Source: Scortum barcoo
Taxonomy: Eukaryota; Chordata; Actinopteri; Centrarchiformes; Terapontidae
DNA: 64,000 nucleotides
Direction of reading: 5' to 3'
NCBI GenBank assembly: GCA_023238725.1
Contig: CM041534.1
Coordinates: forward strand, 2,742,449-2,806,448
This document shows, piece by piece, positions 1 to 12,294 of this stretch (position 1 is its first letter; each line of letters begins with the position of its first letter). Both the position numbers and the translations under genes were made by a program. Under the pieces are notes generated by a model. The model worked only from the letters and a program-made list of their open reading frames with translations, had not been told where the DNA came from and did no database searches.

Positions 1-344
1 TCATAAGTGGTTTTGTTCAAAGAACTTCATTGTTAATTTGGTTTTAGAAGTGAGGGGGCACTTCTAAAACCAAATAAAAAATTAAAAATATAACATGAAA
101 CATAATGACACATTACACTGTCCATGTGTAGCCAGGGATCCTATTAAGTCTGATAGTTAAAGCTTTTTCAGAGATAGTAAGACTTCTTTTGAAAAGCTGT
201 GTAGACATACATCATTCATTTTCTCCTCTAAAACATTACTGAAATGCAGCTGGACTTTCTTCATGTCCTGCATCCATCCATTAAACTACATTACAGTGAA
301 GAGGTTAGTCTGACTCTGCCTTTGCCCTCTTTCTCTTTCATCAG
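1..344 (+). other. Intron of arhgap32 (3' end)
   Basis: AT-rich sequence ending in a pyrimidine tract and CAG at 342-344, directly before the first visible coding exon. The reading frame is open upstream from 244, but the acceptor and the loss of RhoGAP similarity show that this stretch is intronic. The preceding exon lies outside the window. Confidence 0.7.
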
Positions 345-3300
345 GCACGAGTTTGACTCTGAGCAGATCCCTGACCTGACCAAAGATGTTTACATCCAGG
401 ACATCCACTGTGTTGGCTCGCTATGTAAGCTTTACTTCAGAGAGCTGCCCAACCCCCTGCTCACCTACCAGCTCTACGAGAAATTCTCTGTAAGTAGCTT
501 CAGCTGGACTCAACACACACACATTTCTTACCCTAATGTGTGCATATAAGTCTGCTAACTGTTACAGCACTTGACTTTTGAAGTTGTTTTGAGTATCTCT
601 GTTCACCAGTGCCCCAAAGGACATCACTGATGTGATGTGACTGACAGTACTGATTTCACATTTGTGAGTCACAGACACCCCTAAATTCATAGCATTGTAC
701 TCGACACACCCTATCATTACAAATACAGCAAACCACTTTCTGTGACTTGGAATAAAAACCATCTCTTAGCACAACAGAGTTGTCCCTGAAGATGAAGTAA
801 ATGTTTGCTGGTTGTTATGGCAGCTGGGGAGAGAAGGGGGGCGGGAGGGCTGCAGACTGATGTCGTCCTCTGTGCTCTGTGTAGCCGGGTGAGTCTAACG
901 TTGATACCCTGACACATCACACTATTTATCTCCCTCTCTCTATCACCCCATCTCTCCCTTTTTTCACTCTGAAGGAGGCTGTATCAGCAGCAACAGATGA
1001 AGAACGACTCATCAAAATCCATGATGTCATCCAGCAGCTTCCTCCGCCGCATTACAGGTCAGCGTAAAGGCACACTGCCCCCGTTTGGCAGGCACAGGAA
1101 GTTCCAGCTGCACACTTACATTGTGCAATCACATCAGTTATGTGTGTCTGTTTCTGTAGTGCCACGGCACATTGAATGGAATCATTTAGCAGGTCCCAGC
1201 TGACCTTTGCGTTGGTGATGATGAATTGAATTTCCCATCCTTTGTGAAAGCATACAAATGCTAATTTCTAAGTGACGTTCCTCTGGGATTTGAGCACACA
1301 GTGAAATATTGATGCTCTGAAGAAGTAGCTCTATCATGGCCATTAGTCGGCACATCACTAGTGGGAGCCAATTAAATCTGAATAAATGAATATTTGATTC
1401 TTAGGACCCTGGAGTTCCTTATGAGACACCTTTCCCGCCTGGCAGCGTTCAGCTACATCACCAACATGCACAGCAAGAACCTGGCCATCGTCTGGGCGCC
1501 CAACCTGCTGAGGTGAGATGCCCTCCTGCTCCATACGATGCTCTTTATGTTCACAGGTTTCATTGTGGTGCACTCTATAATTCATCACCAAAAATCTCCA
1601 TTGGCCGTAGTTTTCCCTGTTTTGATTTTTTATTTTTTTTTAAAATAGTTTTTTAAGGACACGTCAGGACAATAATTCTAATGAGCTTCATAGTTTGAAG
1701 TATGTGTGGTTGAGCTTATGTATATTTTTCTTTTTTTTTTTTTTTTTTTTATCCCACTCACATTAACAATTTCTCAGACTTGAATCAGTCGTGATAATAG
1801 GCAATGCACAGCCGAAAGTATGTGTCCCCTGCTTTCAATGAGTCATTCTGCCTGAATGGAAGGATTAAAGCAGCTGTTTGTGGGAGGGTGCTGATCAACA
1901 CACCGTGAAACCCTGGAAATGCATCTCAAAATCCTTTTACACAAACACTTTTACTCTAAATCAAATAATTTCAACCTAACCTACTTGTCACATAATATCT
2001 CTGATTTATTTTCTTGAAATCTGACTGTTGTTTTTAAATGAAGCTCTTAACTAGATCAGATGTAATTCTTTCCTTTTTGTATGTTGTTTGTTTGTGATTG
2101 TTTCAGGTCAAAACAGATTGAGTCTGCATGCTTCAGCGGCACAGCAGCCTTCATGGAGGTCCGTATACAGTCAGTGGTGGTGGAGTTCATTCTCAACCAT
2201 GTGGATGTTCTCTTCAGCACTAAACTCAGCTCACTAATACGAGAGGGAGCAGGTACGTACGGGCATCAGCACGATAAGACCCCCACCTCAAATAGTCATT
2301 TTACTACCCAGTGCTGCTCCTATTTCAGCAATAAACATTGTTCCACATCACCAGGTCACAACTCATTATCACGGCCCAAATCCCTGCTGGTTTCATCACC
2401 CTCCACTAAACTTCTGAGTCTGGAAGAGGCCCAGGCCAGGACCCAGGCTCAGATCAACTCTCCAGTAACTGAAGACAGCAAGTATATCGAGGTGGGCGAA
2501 GGTCCGGCTGCCCTGCAGGGCAAGTTCCACACTGTCATCGAGTTTCCCACTGAGAGGTTTGTTAACTCTCCTTCCTGTGACGTCATCTCATGACTGTCTT
2601 CGAAAGACCAATTAATATAAAATTTCAATTTAGACACACAGACGGCAACATAGATATTTATTTCGTAACTACTGCAGATTTGATAGAAAACGTGCATTTT
2701 AATATCAGTTGGACATGCATAATAATCCTGGAATGTTTCTCCCTCTACTGGCAGCTTGTAAGACTGCAGGCAGTCTGTTTTCTACTGATTCAGGTTGCTT
2801 GAATCTCACAAGCTGTCTTCAGTTTCATCTTAAAATCAGGCTGATCTGATCTTATATATGTAGAGTTTGAAAACAGTTTAAAACAGATTAATGTGACTGA
2901 TTATTTTGTCCCTGTGGCACATATCAGTTAGTGAAACTAACCTATGCCATTTTTTTAATCATAGGAAGAGGCCTCCTATTAAATCCAAGAAGTCTCCTGT
3001 GGGTAGTTGGCGTTCTTTCTTTAACCTGGGAAAGTCTTCCTCCATGTCCAAGCGAAAGCTGCACCGCAATCCTAGTGAACCCAATGAACTAAAGGCCATG
3101 GCACTCGCTGGTGAGTCCTTCCTCCACGACTGGACTGGGAAAGGTCCATTTTCCAATCACCTTTCAATTGTGTATTGAGGGGAGCTTATTTGACTAAACA
3201 AAGCTGAATTCTGATACCTTTAATCATTATGTTTCAGGAGGCAGAGGAGACACAGCAACATTAAGATCAGCTAAAAGTGAAGAGTCACTGAGTTCGCTGC

Positions 3301-6300
3301 ACAACGTTGAAGGTAATGATTTTTGCTTTCCTGTCCACTTTGTCTCAGAAGGAAGAGAACAGTCAGTTCTGCTGGTAAGTGGTTGCTTATTTTCAAAGAC
3401 ACAGAGAAATTCTGATTATATTCTTTTCCTCCTTCAGGAGAGTCCAAGGTGTACCGTCCTCGGCGGCCACGCTCCAGCAGCGATGCCCTGTCAGCCTCCT
3501 TTAATGGTGAGCTGCTGGACAGCCGGCAGCACTGCAATTCCTACGACAACCTGGATGCTACAGAGGACAGCGATGGAGATGACGGGCCCATCTGTGTGCC
3601 TGCCCTCATATCACCTCCCCGCTCAGCAGGTGAAGATGTGGACCTCAGCCCGCCAGACATTGGCATGGCCTCCTTGGACTTTGACCCCATGTCTTTCCAG
3701 TGCAGTCTCCCCGACACCTCCTATGCCTTCCCTGTAGATGACTCACCAGCTGGGGCAGAGGGCTCCACATTAAAGAGAAGCCCCGGCAGCGTCTGTGGCA
3801 AGACCAACTGTGACTCTGACTTCATCTCTGCTTCCTACCTGGGCAGCTTGGCCTCCCCTTTGTTGTCCACAGAGTACAGCCGGGCTGCTGGAGAGAGGGT
3901 GGACAGCAAGAAACTGCCCACTTCCTATTCTTACACTGATAAACCCACACAAGCTGTGTCACCTATCAAATGTGGGAAGGCCACAAGTTTGACACCATTT
4001 GCCACTTCAGAGCTTTTCTCTACAGAGATTCCTGACAAGAATGCAGCTGGACAAGCTGTCTCTCCACAACCATTGTCTCCTCCTTCAGTAGCCAAGGACT
4101 CCCCCCCCCTGATGGGCAGCGTGCTGCTGAGAGCAGCAGAACAGTCGCTAACTGAAGCTTTCCAAATGGAGCTGCACTCTAAGCTGGCAGCCTTTGACAG
4201 CCTGGACGGTCGAGAGCTGAAGGGAGAGGACAGCGTGCAGCAGGTGGCAGCTGCCAGCAGCCAAGAGCAACAAGGTGAGGAGCAGAGGATGACCATTTGA
4301 AGTGTGCTTTTTTTTTTTTTTTTTTGCATGTTTCTGACTTCACTGTTTTGTTTATATTATGTAGATTTAAAATAAGGTGATAAGGTAAGCCATTAATTGT
4401 ATGAATGTTTTTTTCTAGGTTTAGTTTCCCAGGTTTGCATGGATTTCATCTGAATAAATATTTTCATATGAGCATCACACTTAACTTCCCTCTCTCTCAC
4501 TCCTGAAGCACCTTAAAACCAGCCTGCCTGCTGTCATTTCTTTTCTTCACCTACTGCTCTCTTATGTATTCTGTGTTCAACTTTAGATCCCTTGTGTTTT
4601 TGTGTGTCCCCGCCAGGAGTGGTAGCTCGGGACTCTTCAGTGGACCTCACCCCTCGTTCCCTCAGCTCTACAACTCCCATTACTGCCCCTCCTCCTCCCC
4701 CTCCTAAAAATGCTGCCCGCATGTTGGCCCTGGCCCTCGCAGAGTCTGCTCAGCAGGTCTCCATTCAGTCTCAGTCCCGGGCCTCTGAGCCCCCCACACC
4801 TGTGTCCACTCTGCAGCCACAAGAGGCCCCTAACTTCCAGGATTCACCTCATCCACTGGTCCCACATTTCCAGACTTCCTCTGAGGAAGGAGCAGGGAAA
4901 GGAAGTTCCCCACCACCAAACAGCACTGCTCCAACTGTCACTCCAGCCTCATCTTATCCCTCTACTTCCAGTCCTACAATCAAACAGCAGCCACTAGAGT
5001 TAACCAGCACTATTACGAAGCCATCAGACAGTGCCAAGTCCTCTACAGCTCCGCCTGGAACACAGCCAGCAACAGCCTCCACCCCACCAGACACTTCTCT
5101 CTACAAGTGTGCCCCACTACCCAGTTCAACCAGCATGTCTTCTCCGACCAGGAAAAGTCCAGAAAGGCAGCAGCCCGTCACAGGACAGGTTGCAGTCCGT
5201 ACCAGCTCATCTAGTAGCACTCCAGCCACCACCCCCAGTGGCAGCTGCAAAGAAACTGGATTCTTACCACAGCCTGTTCCTGAGGTAATTGTCATATCAC
5301 TTTCATATATAGATTGGCGCTTATAAATGATTTACAGTCATTATACTGTGACATTGAGCTTCAGTAAGCATGATTCAAATGAATGAATAATTTATATGCA
5401 GCATAACAGGAGTGAGTAAGCCATAGAGGAAGAGCTCAACATTTTGATACTCTTATTTGCTTTCTTGCTGAGACTTTAATGACATAAATTCAACTCCCAT
5501 CCATGTCCATTAAATATGAAACAACAGCCAGCAGACTTAGACTTAGCTGATCTTAGCATAAAGACTGAAGACAGGAGGAACAGCTAGCTTTGCTCTGTTG
5601 AAAGGTAAAAAGAAATCCTCCTACCAGCACCTCGAAAGCTCACTAATGTACACATTAGATATTATATGTTTTCCTGGTCTCTTGTCGTCATCTTGACCCT
5701 GCCAGGCGACCAGAAGAGACTCCATGAATTCACTGCACCTGGCCACTTTTACACTTTTGTCCTGACAGCTTCAATATGGACATAAAGCCCAGTTCTCCTG
5801 GTTCTGTTTTGTCTTCAAATATGAGAGTGGTATCAATCTTCTTCTGCAACTCTCTGCAAGAAAGCAAAAGTTTAAAAAAAACACGTTTGTCTATATGTCA
5901 TAGTTTAATGCAGCAACAGTCACTTTTTTTGTTGCAGGTCAAACTGGACGAGTCTGCACCGCCCCCAAAACCATCAGAACAGCCACCTCCTACTACTCAA
6001 AAGCCGAAAAAGCATGCTGTCTCACTGCCCCACCCTCAAACACAAACTCAGATACAGCCTCATTTTCCAACACAGCCTCAGTCTCATTCACAGCCTCATT
6101 CTCAGCCTCATTCTCAGCCTCATCCACAGTCTCATCCACAGTCTCATCCTCAGCCTCATCCACATTCTCAGCCTCATCCGCAGTCATTGCACATGCAGTC
6201 CCAGATGCAGGTCCAACACCAACCCCAAACCCAAGCTCAGCCCCTCTCAAAGGCCAGCGCAAGAGTGGCCCCCACCTCTGCTGAGCCTTTGGAGAAGCCT

Positions 6301-8265
6301 TGGGAGGCCATAAAGCCGGTACAGCCCTGTACAGAGTCCGCAAAGCACCACGACTCTTATGGAACCACACCTCCAGCCCCTCCTGTCCGGACCATAGAGA
6401 GCAAACTTGCCACAGCAGCATTCAGCCAAAGTGAAGCCTCCTACCATATCCTGGGTGAGGGCCCTATGCCCGGCCACCTGGAGGATGCTCTGCCTCACCA
6501 TCCTCTTTCTCCTCGTAAATCATCCACGCACCAGCCAGCTTATCAGTACCATGCTAAAGGAGAGCCTGTCTTAATTGAGCCTCCAGGAGCTGCATACTAC
6601 CACCAAAGGCCTGTTCCTCTTGGCCCACAGTCCATGCCACACCACTACCGGCCAGACAGCGTCCCTCCACACCTCTCCTTTGTGTCAAAATCTGAGCCTC
6701 AGATACCTTACAGCGCCCGAGTGGACAACAGATACAGCACTTTAGGCCCCAGGTCCTACCACCACTCTATAAAGTCCAGAGGAAACCCCCGCAGTGTGTA
6801 TGTGTCCCCGGGGCCAGGGCATCAGGGGTATAGCCATGACAGAACCCACGGCTATCCCACCATCCGCAGGGTGCACTCACTCCATGTTCCTTCCACTATC
6901 CGCTCAGTGCCCATCCAAAGGACTGAGGTTCCTCCAGATGATGATATATTCTTCTACCACCGGCCCATTTATCAGTGCAAAGCCTACCAGCAACCCCCGC
7001 AGCCGTCCTCACAAGCAGACTACCATGTCACCCAGCTGCAGCCTTACTTTGAGAATGGACGGGTTCAGTATCGCTACAGTCCATACTCCGGTTCAAGCCC
7101 TTTGGAGGCACCTTTCTATGACATCGACCCTTACGGCACCATCCGAGTGCGGCACTTCCACTCCTACGGCAGCCGAGATTCAGGAGCCATTCCTGGCCGA
7201 CCAGGTGGAAAGGCAGGTGGGTACCACTTCCTTGCTCGCCACGTTCTTCCACTTGGGAAGGAGCACAGCTTTGTGAGCAGGGATATGCCCCCTGGTCATG
7301 GGACCAAGGAAGCTGCTGCTTACCTTGCTTGGGACCCAGAGGAGTCAGAAAGGCTCCGCATGCACTCCATCCGCAGAGAGAGCAGGGCCAGGCAGAAGAT
7401 TAAAGGCCCTGTCCTCTCTCAGTACGACAATGTCGGCTTGTTTGCACCAGCAGATATATCAGGCTATGAAACCCTGCACCTCCGCAGCAAATCTGACCCA
7501 GGTAAAGCTGTGCTGGTTGCAGCCGAGGGCAAAGATGGACGCTACCTCCCCAGACACATGGTGTCAGACCCCGACGTCCTCATGTACATGGAGACTGACA
7601 AGCTCGTCCAGGGCAGCGCAGTGGGCGACAAGTCAGATGGGCCCACCAAGCAAAGTAGTTCTAAGAAATGCCAATCATCTCACTCCCTTCCAGCTACTCT
7701 GAGCCACAGCCTCTCCCATCAGCAGGAGAGCGGCCGACATGAGGCCAAGTATGAGACTGGAGATGACAAGCTGGGTGGAGACAGCGGCAGGTCTAAACAC
7801 TGGCAGCAGGAGTATCCCAACAAGAGGAACTTCCAGCCACGTTACGAGTGTCCCGATTCTGACCACCACCAGGGTAAAGCGAAAACACCCAGCAGCTACC
7901 ACAGTACAGACGACCAGCCGTCGGCCCCCAGGGAACAACCTGCCCGTTCCAAACCGGAGCGATCACACAGCGTCAGAGAGCAGCATCACTACAGCCAGGG
8001 CAAACCTGAACTGGACAGAGATTACTCATATCAGAAACAAAGCACTAAAACGGCGCAGTCCCACTACGATAACTTGGACGATTACCACCCAGTACCTCAG
8101 CCTCAGGCCCCTGTTCAAAAACGTGGAGGCTCCAGCTCATATCCCGCCCCCGGATTCCCAGTGAGCCACAGCAACAGAGCGTACTCCACAGCACTGGGCC
8201 AGGGAGCCTTTATCCAGACTGACCTGGCCATGCAGAGGCCAGAGACAGAGATCCGTACAGAATGA
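345..8265 (+). CDS. arhgap32: Rho GTPase-activating protein 32-like (RICS/p250GAP), 3' part of the gene
   Basis: Ten coding exons: 345-489, 975-1057, 1405-1512, 2107-2252, 2355-2556, 2965-3110, 3238-3312, 3438-4274, 4617-5284, 5938-8265 (TGA). All have GT/AG borders with matching phases and give 1578 residues; the 5' part lies before the window. Visible residues 1-160 are the C-terminal two thirds of a RhoGAP domain, with LYFRELPNPLL and NLAIVWAPNLL. The arginine-finger segment lies upstream. After it come basic and Ser-rich stretches, a proline run before KNAAR (about residue 604, SH3-ligand-like), a His/Gln/Pro/Ser repeat (about 849-887) and a Tyr/His-rich tail ending in EIRTE. The family stimulates GTP hydrolysis by Rho, Rac and Cdc42 and acts at synapses. 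The long tail fits ARHGAP32 (about 2087 aa in human) better than ARHGAP33 (about 1290 aa). The family is certain; the choice of paralogue is inferred from length and remembered tail sequence. Confidence 0.82.
1513..2106 (+). other. Intron of arhgap32 with poly-T tract
   Basis: Intron between the NLAIVWAPNLL exon and the next RhoGAP exon. It carries a T-rich run at about 1729-1750 and no other recognisable feature. Confidence 0.75.
5430..5690. repeat. Teleost interspersed repeat in the last arhgap32 intron
   Basis: The order of motifs is one I recognise as a very common dispersed repeat in teleost genomes: AACATTTTGATAC, TTTGCTTTCTTGCTGAGA, ATATGAAACAACAGCCAGCAG, TTAGCATAAAGACTGAAGAC, AGGAACAGCTAGCTTTGCTC, CTACCAGCACCTCGAAAGCT, CACTAATGTACACATTAGAT. 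Recognition is from memory; its class is not known to me. It lies between the coding exons ending at 5284 and starting at 5938. Confidence 0.6.
6072..6186 (+). repeat. In-frame His/Gln/Pro/Ser tandem repeat in arhgap32
   Basis: Near-perfect tandem copies of a six-base unit related to CCTCAT / TCTCAG / CCACAG. They encode alternating QPHS, QPHP and QSHP units at visible residues of about 849-887. The frame stays open because the unit is a multiple of three, so copy-number change would alter length without a frameshift. It lies in the unstructured tail, away from the GAP domain. Confidence 0.9.
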
Positions 8266-9790
8266 AGCATTAAGGAGGGTAAACATGAAATTATCTTTAG
8301 CTGTGTAGAAGAAAGACTTCATTGAGCTATGGTTGAGCAGCCTCTGCAGGACAGTGGACTGTTGTATCACCAATATTTTTGCTTCTCTGTATTTTTAATG
8401 AATTGTAAAGAAAATTCTAAGACTTTTTACAGGAAGTCCTGAATGTACCTGAAATTATTGTCCAAGAGGTCATATTATTGTGATTGATTGAGACAGTATC
8501 CGGTCATAAATGTATATGATATGAAAGACGTAAGGTACTTTTAACAGGAACCACAAAAATGTAAAATATATATGCTCTATATATATATATGAATAGAATC
8601 ACTAGTAAAAAGGGATTTTTAGTTGTATTTTGTTTTTTAGGTGTGGCGCTGGGTGTGAGCATCAATTGGGATTAAGGTTTGCATTTTAGAAATGCATGCA
8701 CTCTCTATCTCTTACAGAACAGTTCTGTGTACTTCACTATCCATTGTGTTATTTCTGGAAGTTACAGCACAAGTTATTGAAGGAGGATGCATGTAGGTCA
8801 TCACGCCTTCCCTCTGCTAAAGTGGACACGAGTAGGCGGTGCGGTGTGTCCATGTTGGTCTTGAAAAATCCGCCAGGGTGTGAGGTTTGATAAGGAGCTG
8901 CAATGGGTTACTTTCAGTTAATATAGTGGTAATCAATGTCTTATTTCCTCTGTGACTGTGCCATTTTTATGTATCTTTGCTATAAACAGATTTCAATGAC
9001 TTCTAAAGGAATGTTTTGGTACTTGTTTGTTCTTCATTGGAAGAGGGACCAAATGACTTGGCGCAGTTGTTGCACATATGGGATGAAGAGGGGAAGCTGG
9101 ATGAATGCCCGTTTTACCTTTTTGTGTGTAGGCAGATGTATAAGAGGTTATTTTTATTTACTTTTTTCCCCCCATCACATTCACGGTACTTTCATGAAGT
9201 GGACAAACTGAATAAAGCTGAAAACATTTTCCTCTCAAACAACGTGGTGAAGAACATGTTGCCGCTGCTTTGTGGAAAAAAACTCAGTGATGAGCCTTAA
9301 ATTTAGTTTCTACAGATCATATTTTGTTTACTGTCATTGTCAAGTCCATTGTCATAATGCACAAACATTGTGATATCTAGATTTAAGATCACTGTTGATC
9401 ATTCTTGACAGTTCAGGGTTGACAGGTCTCATTAGTTCTGAATTTAATACAATGAGGGAGGGAAATGTTTTGTTTTTTAAAGATATCTGGGGCCATTTAT
9501 TTTCAGGCTGGAATCAATGTATAGTACATTCATCTGGTATTATATTACATGCTCCTTTCAGTTCACCATAATGTATGGATTACAGTATGTCTCAATATGT
9601 CTAAATCCAGGTTGTACTCTGTAACTGTTTGACTTCTATATCGCTTGCAGGTTTTGCTCCTCTTGCCTTATCTAAAGCCTCTACCTTTTCAGATGGGGCA
9701 TTGAAGTAAGGCACTGTGTACTTGAATGTGAACACACTCTTGTCTCAAACTAGAGGTATCTAAAGTTAGATATGAAATAAATAAAACTGT
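8266..9790 (+). other. 3' UTR of arhgap32
   Basis: Non-coding, AT-rich sequence after the TGA at 8263-8265. Candidate poly(A) signals lie at 9211-9216 and in an overlapping pair at 9776-9785. An (AT)n stretch sits near 8575-8591. Short open frames here (for example 8936-9211) have no recognisable protein features. Confidence 0.65.
9776..9785 (+). terminator. Distal poly(A) signal of arhgap32
   Basis: Two overlapping AATAAA hexamers (9776-9781 and 9780-9785), about 1.5 kb after the stop codon. A GT-rich element follows at about 9817-9830. An upstream AATAAA at 9211 could serve a shorter transcript. Confidence 0.5.
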
Positions 9791-10214
9791 TCAGGAATAG
9801 CTATAATCCACGTCTTTCCGTGTGTGTGATGTTACTAATGCACCTGACTGCATCTAAGAAATCCTTGAGGAAAGCTAATTTAGGAGCAAAACACAATAAT
9901 AGGTCGTTATTATTGAGCATAATAATGTGTAAAATGTGCTCATCTACATGAGGGGCTCTTTTCCTTATGTTACACCTGTAAAGGAAGTTAAAGTAGCATC
10001 TTTGTACTCGAGTCAAATAAATTTCAGAGTTCATCCTAAATAATTGCTGACTAGTCACAGTAAGCTTACATGATCCCAACATGTTGCTTTTAGAAAATAA
10101 AAAGTGTTCAACATGTTAACTTAAAGGTGCCCTGTAGGGAGCAGTGAGTCCCACTGGTGGTGGTAATGTGTCAAACTATGCAGCAGTGCACCGGAAAATT
10201 CTGCTGATGGGTAA

Positions 10215-10610
10215 TTGAGTATAAACAAAGCTGGATATAAAACACTTTTTGTAAAAGTTGGCTTGGAGAGGTTTCACGATGAGGTTGGTATTACTGGTAC
10301 AGCTCTCACCTGGTTCACTTCCTTCCTATCCAAATTAAATTGTTTCATATCCATTAACAGTTTCTGCCAAAGCTCTGCTCACAGTGCTTGGCCCCCTTTT
10401 GTTCATCCCATACATATGGCTTCTTGATCAGATCTCCATTGGCCTAGCCTCAGTCTTTACATGTATAACACCCAGCTCCAGCACCACTCAAAGACTCTGA
10501 GACACCAGCTCTGCTCTTATTACCTGCCTACCATATGTTAAAAACTGAATGTATAACCCTCAGCTGCAGTAAATCTGAAATCAGAATAAAGGCTCTAAAT
10601 GATGCCCTGT
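10215..10610 (+). mobile_element. Degenerate non-LTR retrotransposon (LINE) reverse-transcriptase fragment
   Basis: Translation shows LERFHDEVGITGTALTWF, then TSFLSK and INSFCQSSAHSA, then after frame breaks a LGPLLF-like stretch and a DTQL-like stretch (TATAACACCCAGCTCCAGC). This order matches the region of L2/CR1-type reverse transcriptases around the VLGPLLF and ADDTQL motifs. The frame is broken by stops and shifts, so this is a fossil. No 5' or 3' ends were identified. Confidence 0.65.
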
Positions 10611-10729
10611 TTCAGCAAATATCCACCTACTGAGGAAGGTACCTGAGCAAATGATTCTGGCAAACATCTGTTACCATTTTCTTCACATTAATAAGAAATT
10701 CATTTTCACATGCTGAATATGAAAACTAG

Positions 10730-10758
10730 TATACTTAGTATAGTATATACTAAGTATA
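10730..10758. repeat. Short inverted repeat
   Basis: Two 13-base arms, TATACTTAGTATA (10730-10742) and TATACTAAGTATA (10746-10758), are exact reverse complements with a 3-base spacer. They could be a remnant of a transposon end; no partner end or target duplication was identified. Confidence 0.6.
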
Positions 10759-11532
10759 ATGGAACATGCTCATTAGCAAGGATACTAAGTGTGTCACAGT
10801 GTGTCACACACTGAAACATGTCCCATGATTTTATGGATGGAGTGAAACAAACTACTGAAATAAGTTTACGTGTACATTTCACCTCTTCCTTTAATTTTTA
10901 TGTATTTAGTCATTACACCAGTTTGAATCCTGGCTGCTCTGTGCTGTGATGTGGTGGTGTACTAACACTTGATCAGAGTTCTTTAGAGAGGAGCTATATT
11001 AGGATTTTTTAAATGATGCCAATAGGGGTCACTATAAAGGATTAGAGACGAGATGTGACTGCTCCAGAGCCAAACATCCATCAAAACATGAAGGTTGGTT
11101 ATGAATCTAAGGGCTTTTTCAGCATCAGTGCGGAGCTTGGCATAGCCTTCGTGTCAGAATGACCGATGACAGCATGTATGCTCAAATGTCATCCACATGA
11201 ACTGAGATACATGTAGCAATTATGATGCTATCACAAGAGTGTAATCCTTGATCACATGAATCCAGAATTCATGGATTTGTTCTTTAATCCATTACAGCAT
11301 GCATGCTGTGTCTTCTGTTGTGTACTTTTCTTTCAGTGTACATACACTGTCATTTTGTTAAGTCATAGAGTAGGGTGTGCTTATAGTGTACATATTTTGA
11401 CTTGGTCTGTTTGTTTTACAGAACTGGAATACCCACTTTCTGTACTTTATTAGTATGATCAATGTACTATTTTACTCTCTCATTCCATTTTTTTTTCAGT
11501 TCCATATTTGCAAACATTAAACTACCCCCACC

Positions 11533-11555
11533 CCACACACACACACATATATATA

Positions 11556-11605
<50 letters not shown>

Positions 11606-11606
11606 A
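11533..11606. repeat. Self-complementary (CA)n(TA)n(TG)n(TA)n(CA)n microsatellite
   Basis: Runs of CA, AT, GT, AT and AC follow one another. The CA and GT blocks are complementary, so a single strand can fold into a long hairpin. Open frames across it are repeat artefacts. Confidence 0.95.
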
Positions 11607-12139
11607 TACGTGATACTTAAAGGTGAAGGTGGTAAAGGTAGTGATCATTTTAATTCCTTGATGCATTGTTGGGTAGTTAAATCTATACTGACACATCATA
11701 ATTCACTTGTTGGCTACATTGTCTATTAATTAATTAAATCTGCAACGTAAAAGTATCCAAGTATCAAGTATAATCTTCAAAAAAAATGTTGTGTGGTGGG
11801 ATTAAAACAAGACCTTTGTGTGTAGCAGCATAAAACAGAATTAATTTAAATGTATTTGGCTCTTGATAATCCCTGTCATTCTTCCTTTCATATTTTTTTA
11901 TTTCTGGAGCAGATGCTCATATTTTATCATCTTCATTTTTGTTCCCTGCCTTGTGTAATTTGTGTTAATATTGATTATTGTTTGGAGGAAGAACTGCGAC
12001 AGTAATGTCTAACATCAAATAATTAGTTAATAATATGTGTTACATTATATTATTACAGTTATTGTAGCCATCAACATCTGCAGTATTTTAAAGTAAAAGT
12101 TTCATCTGAGGAAATGAAGTTACAATGTTTACAAATGTT

Positions 12140-12294
12140 GGCAGTTGCATTATGGGAGGCAGATGATTGACACGGCCGCCATTTTGCTCGCTCTCTCAGC
12201 TTCCATTGTGTGAGAGATAGTAAATATCTGACACTGCCAGACAACCACAACACTCTTGGATCCGTGCGGAGGAAAAGCGTTAAATTCACCCTCG
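12140..12294 (+). promoter_or_regulatory. h3f3: Candidate promoter and non-coding first exon of h3f3
   Basis: GCATTATGGGAGG at 12147-12159 resembles the ZNF143/THAP11 motif in reverse orientation. GGCCGCCATTTTG at 12174-12186 matches the YY1 motif usual around start sites of constitutive genes. A CTCG|GTAAGT donor at 12294/12295 could end a non-coding exon that splices to the acceptor before 13323. H3.3 genes in vertebrates usually have such an untranslated first exon. The start site itself is inferred. Confidence 0.55.

Larger units (their letters stand above)
9791..12139. other. Intergenic DNA between arhgap32 and h3f3
   Basis: No conserved gene was seen. The stretch holds the LINE fossil at 10.2-10.6 kb, a short AT palindrome at 10730-10758 and the CA/TA/GT microsatellite at 11.53 kb. 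The rest is AT-rich unique-looking sequence. Confidence 0.6.

Noticed and set aside
5993..6421. Long minus-strand open frame rich in Glu/Asn repeats
   Set aside because: Antisense shadow of the coding His/Gln/Pro/Ser repeat in arhgap32; the plus-strand frame has family similarity and splice sites.
10918..10965. GTTTGAATCC, similar to a tRNA B box, as a possible tRNA or SINE
   Set aside because: No A box at proper spacing and no cloverleaf; the match is a single short motif.
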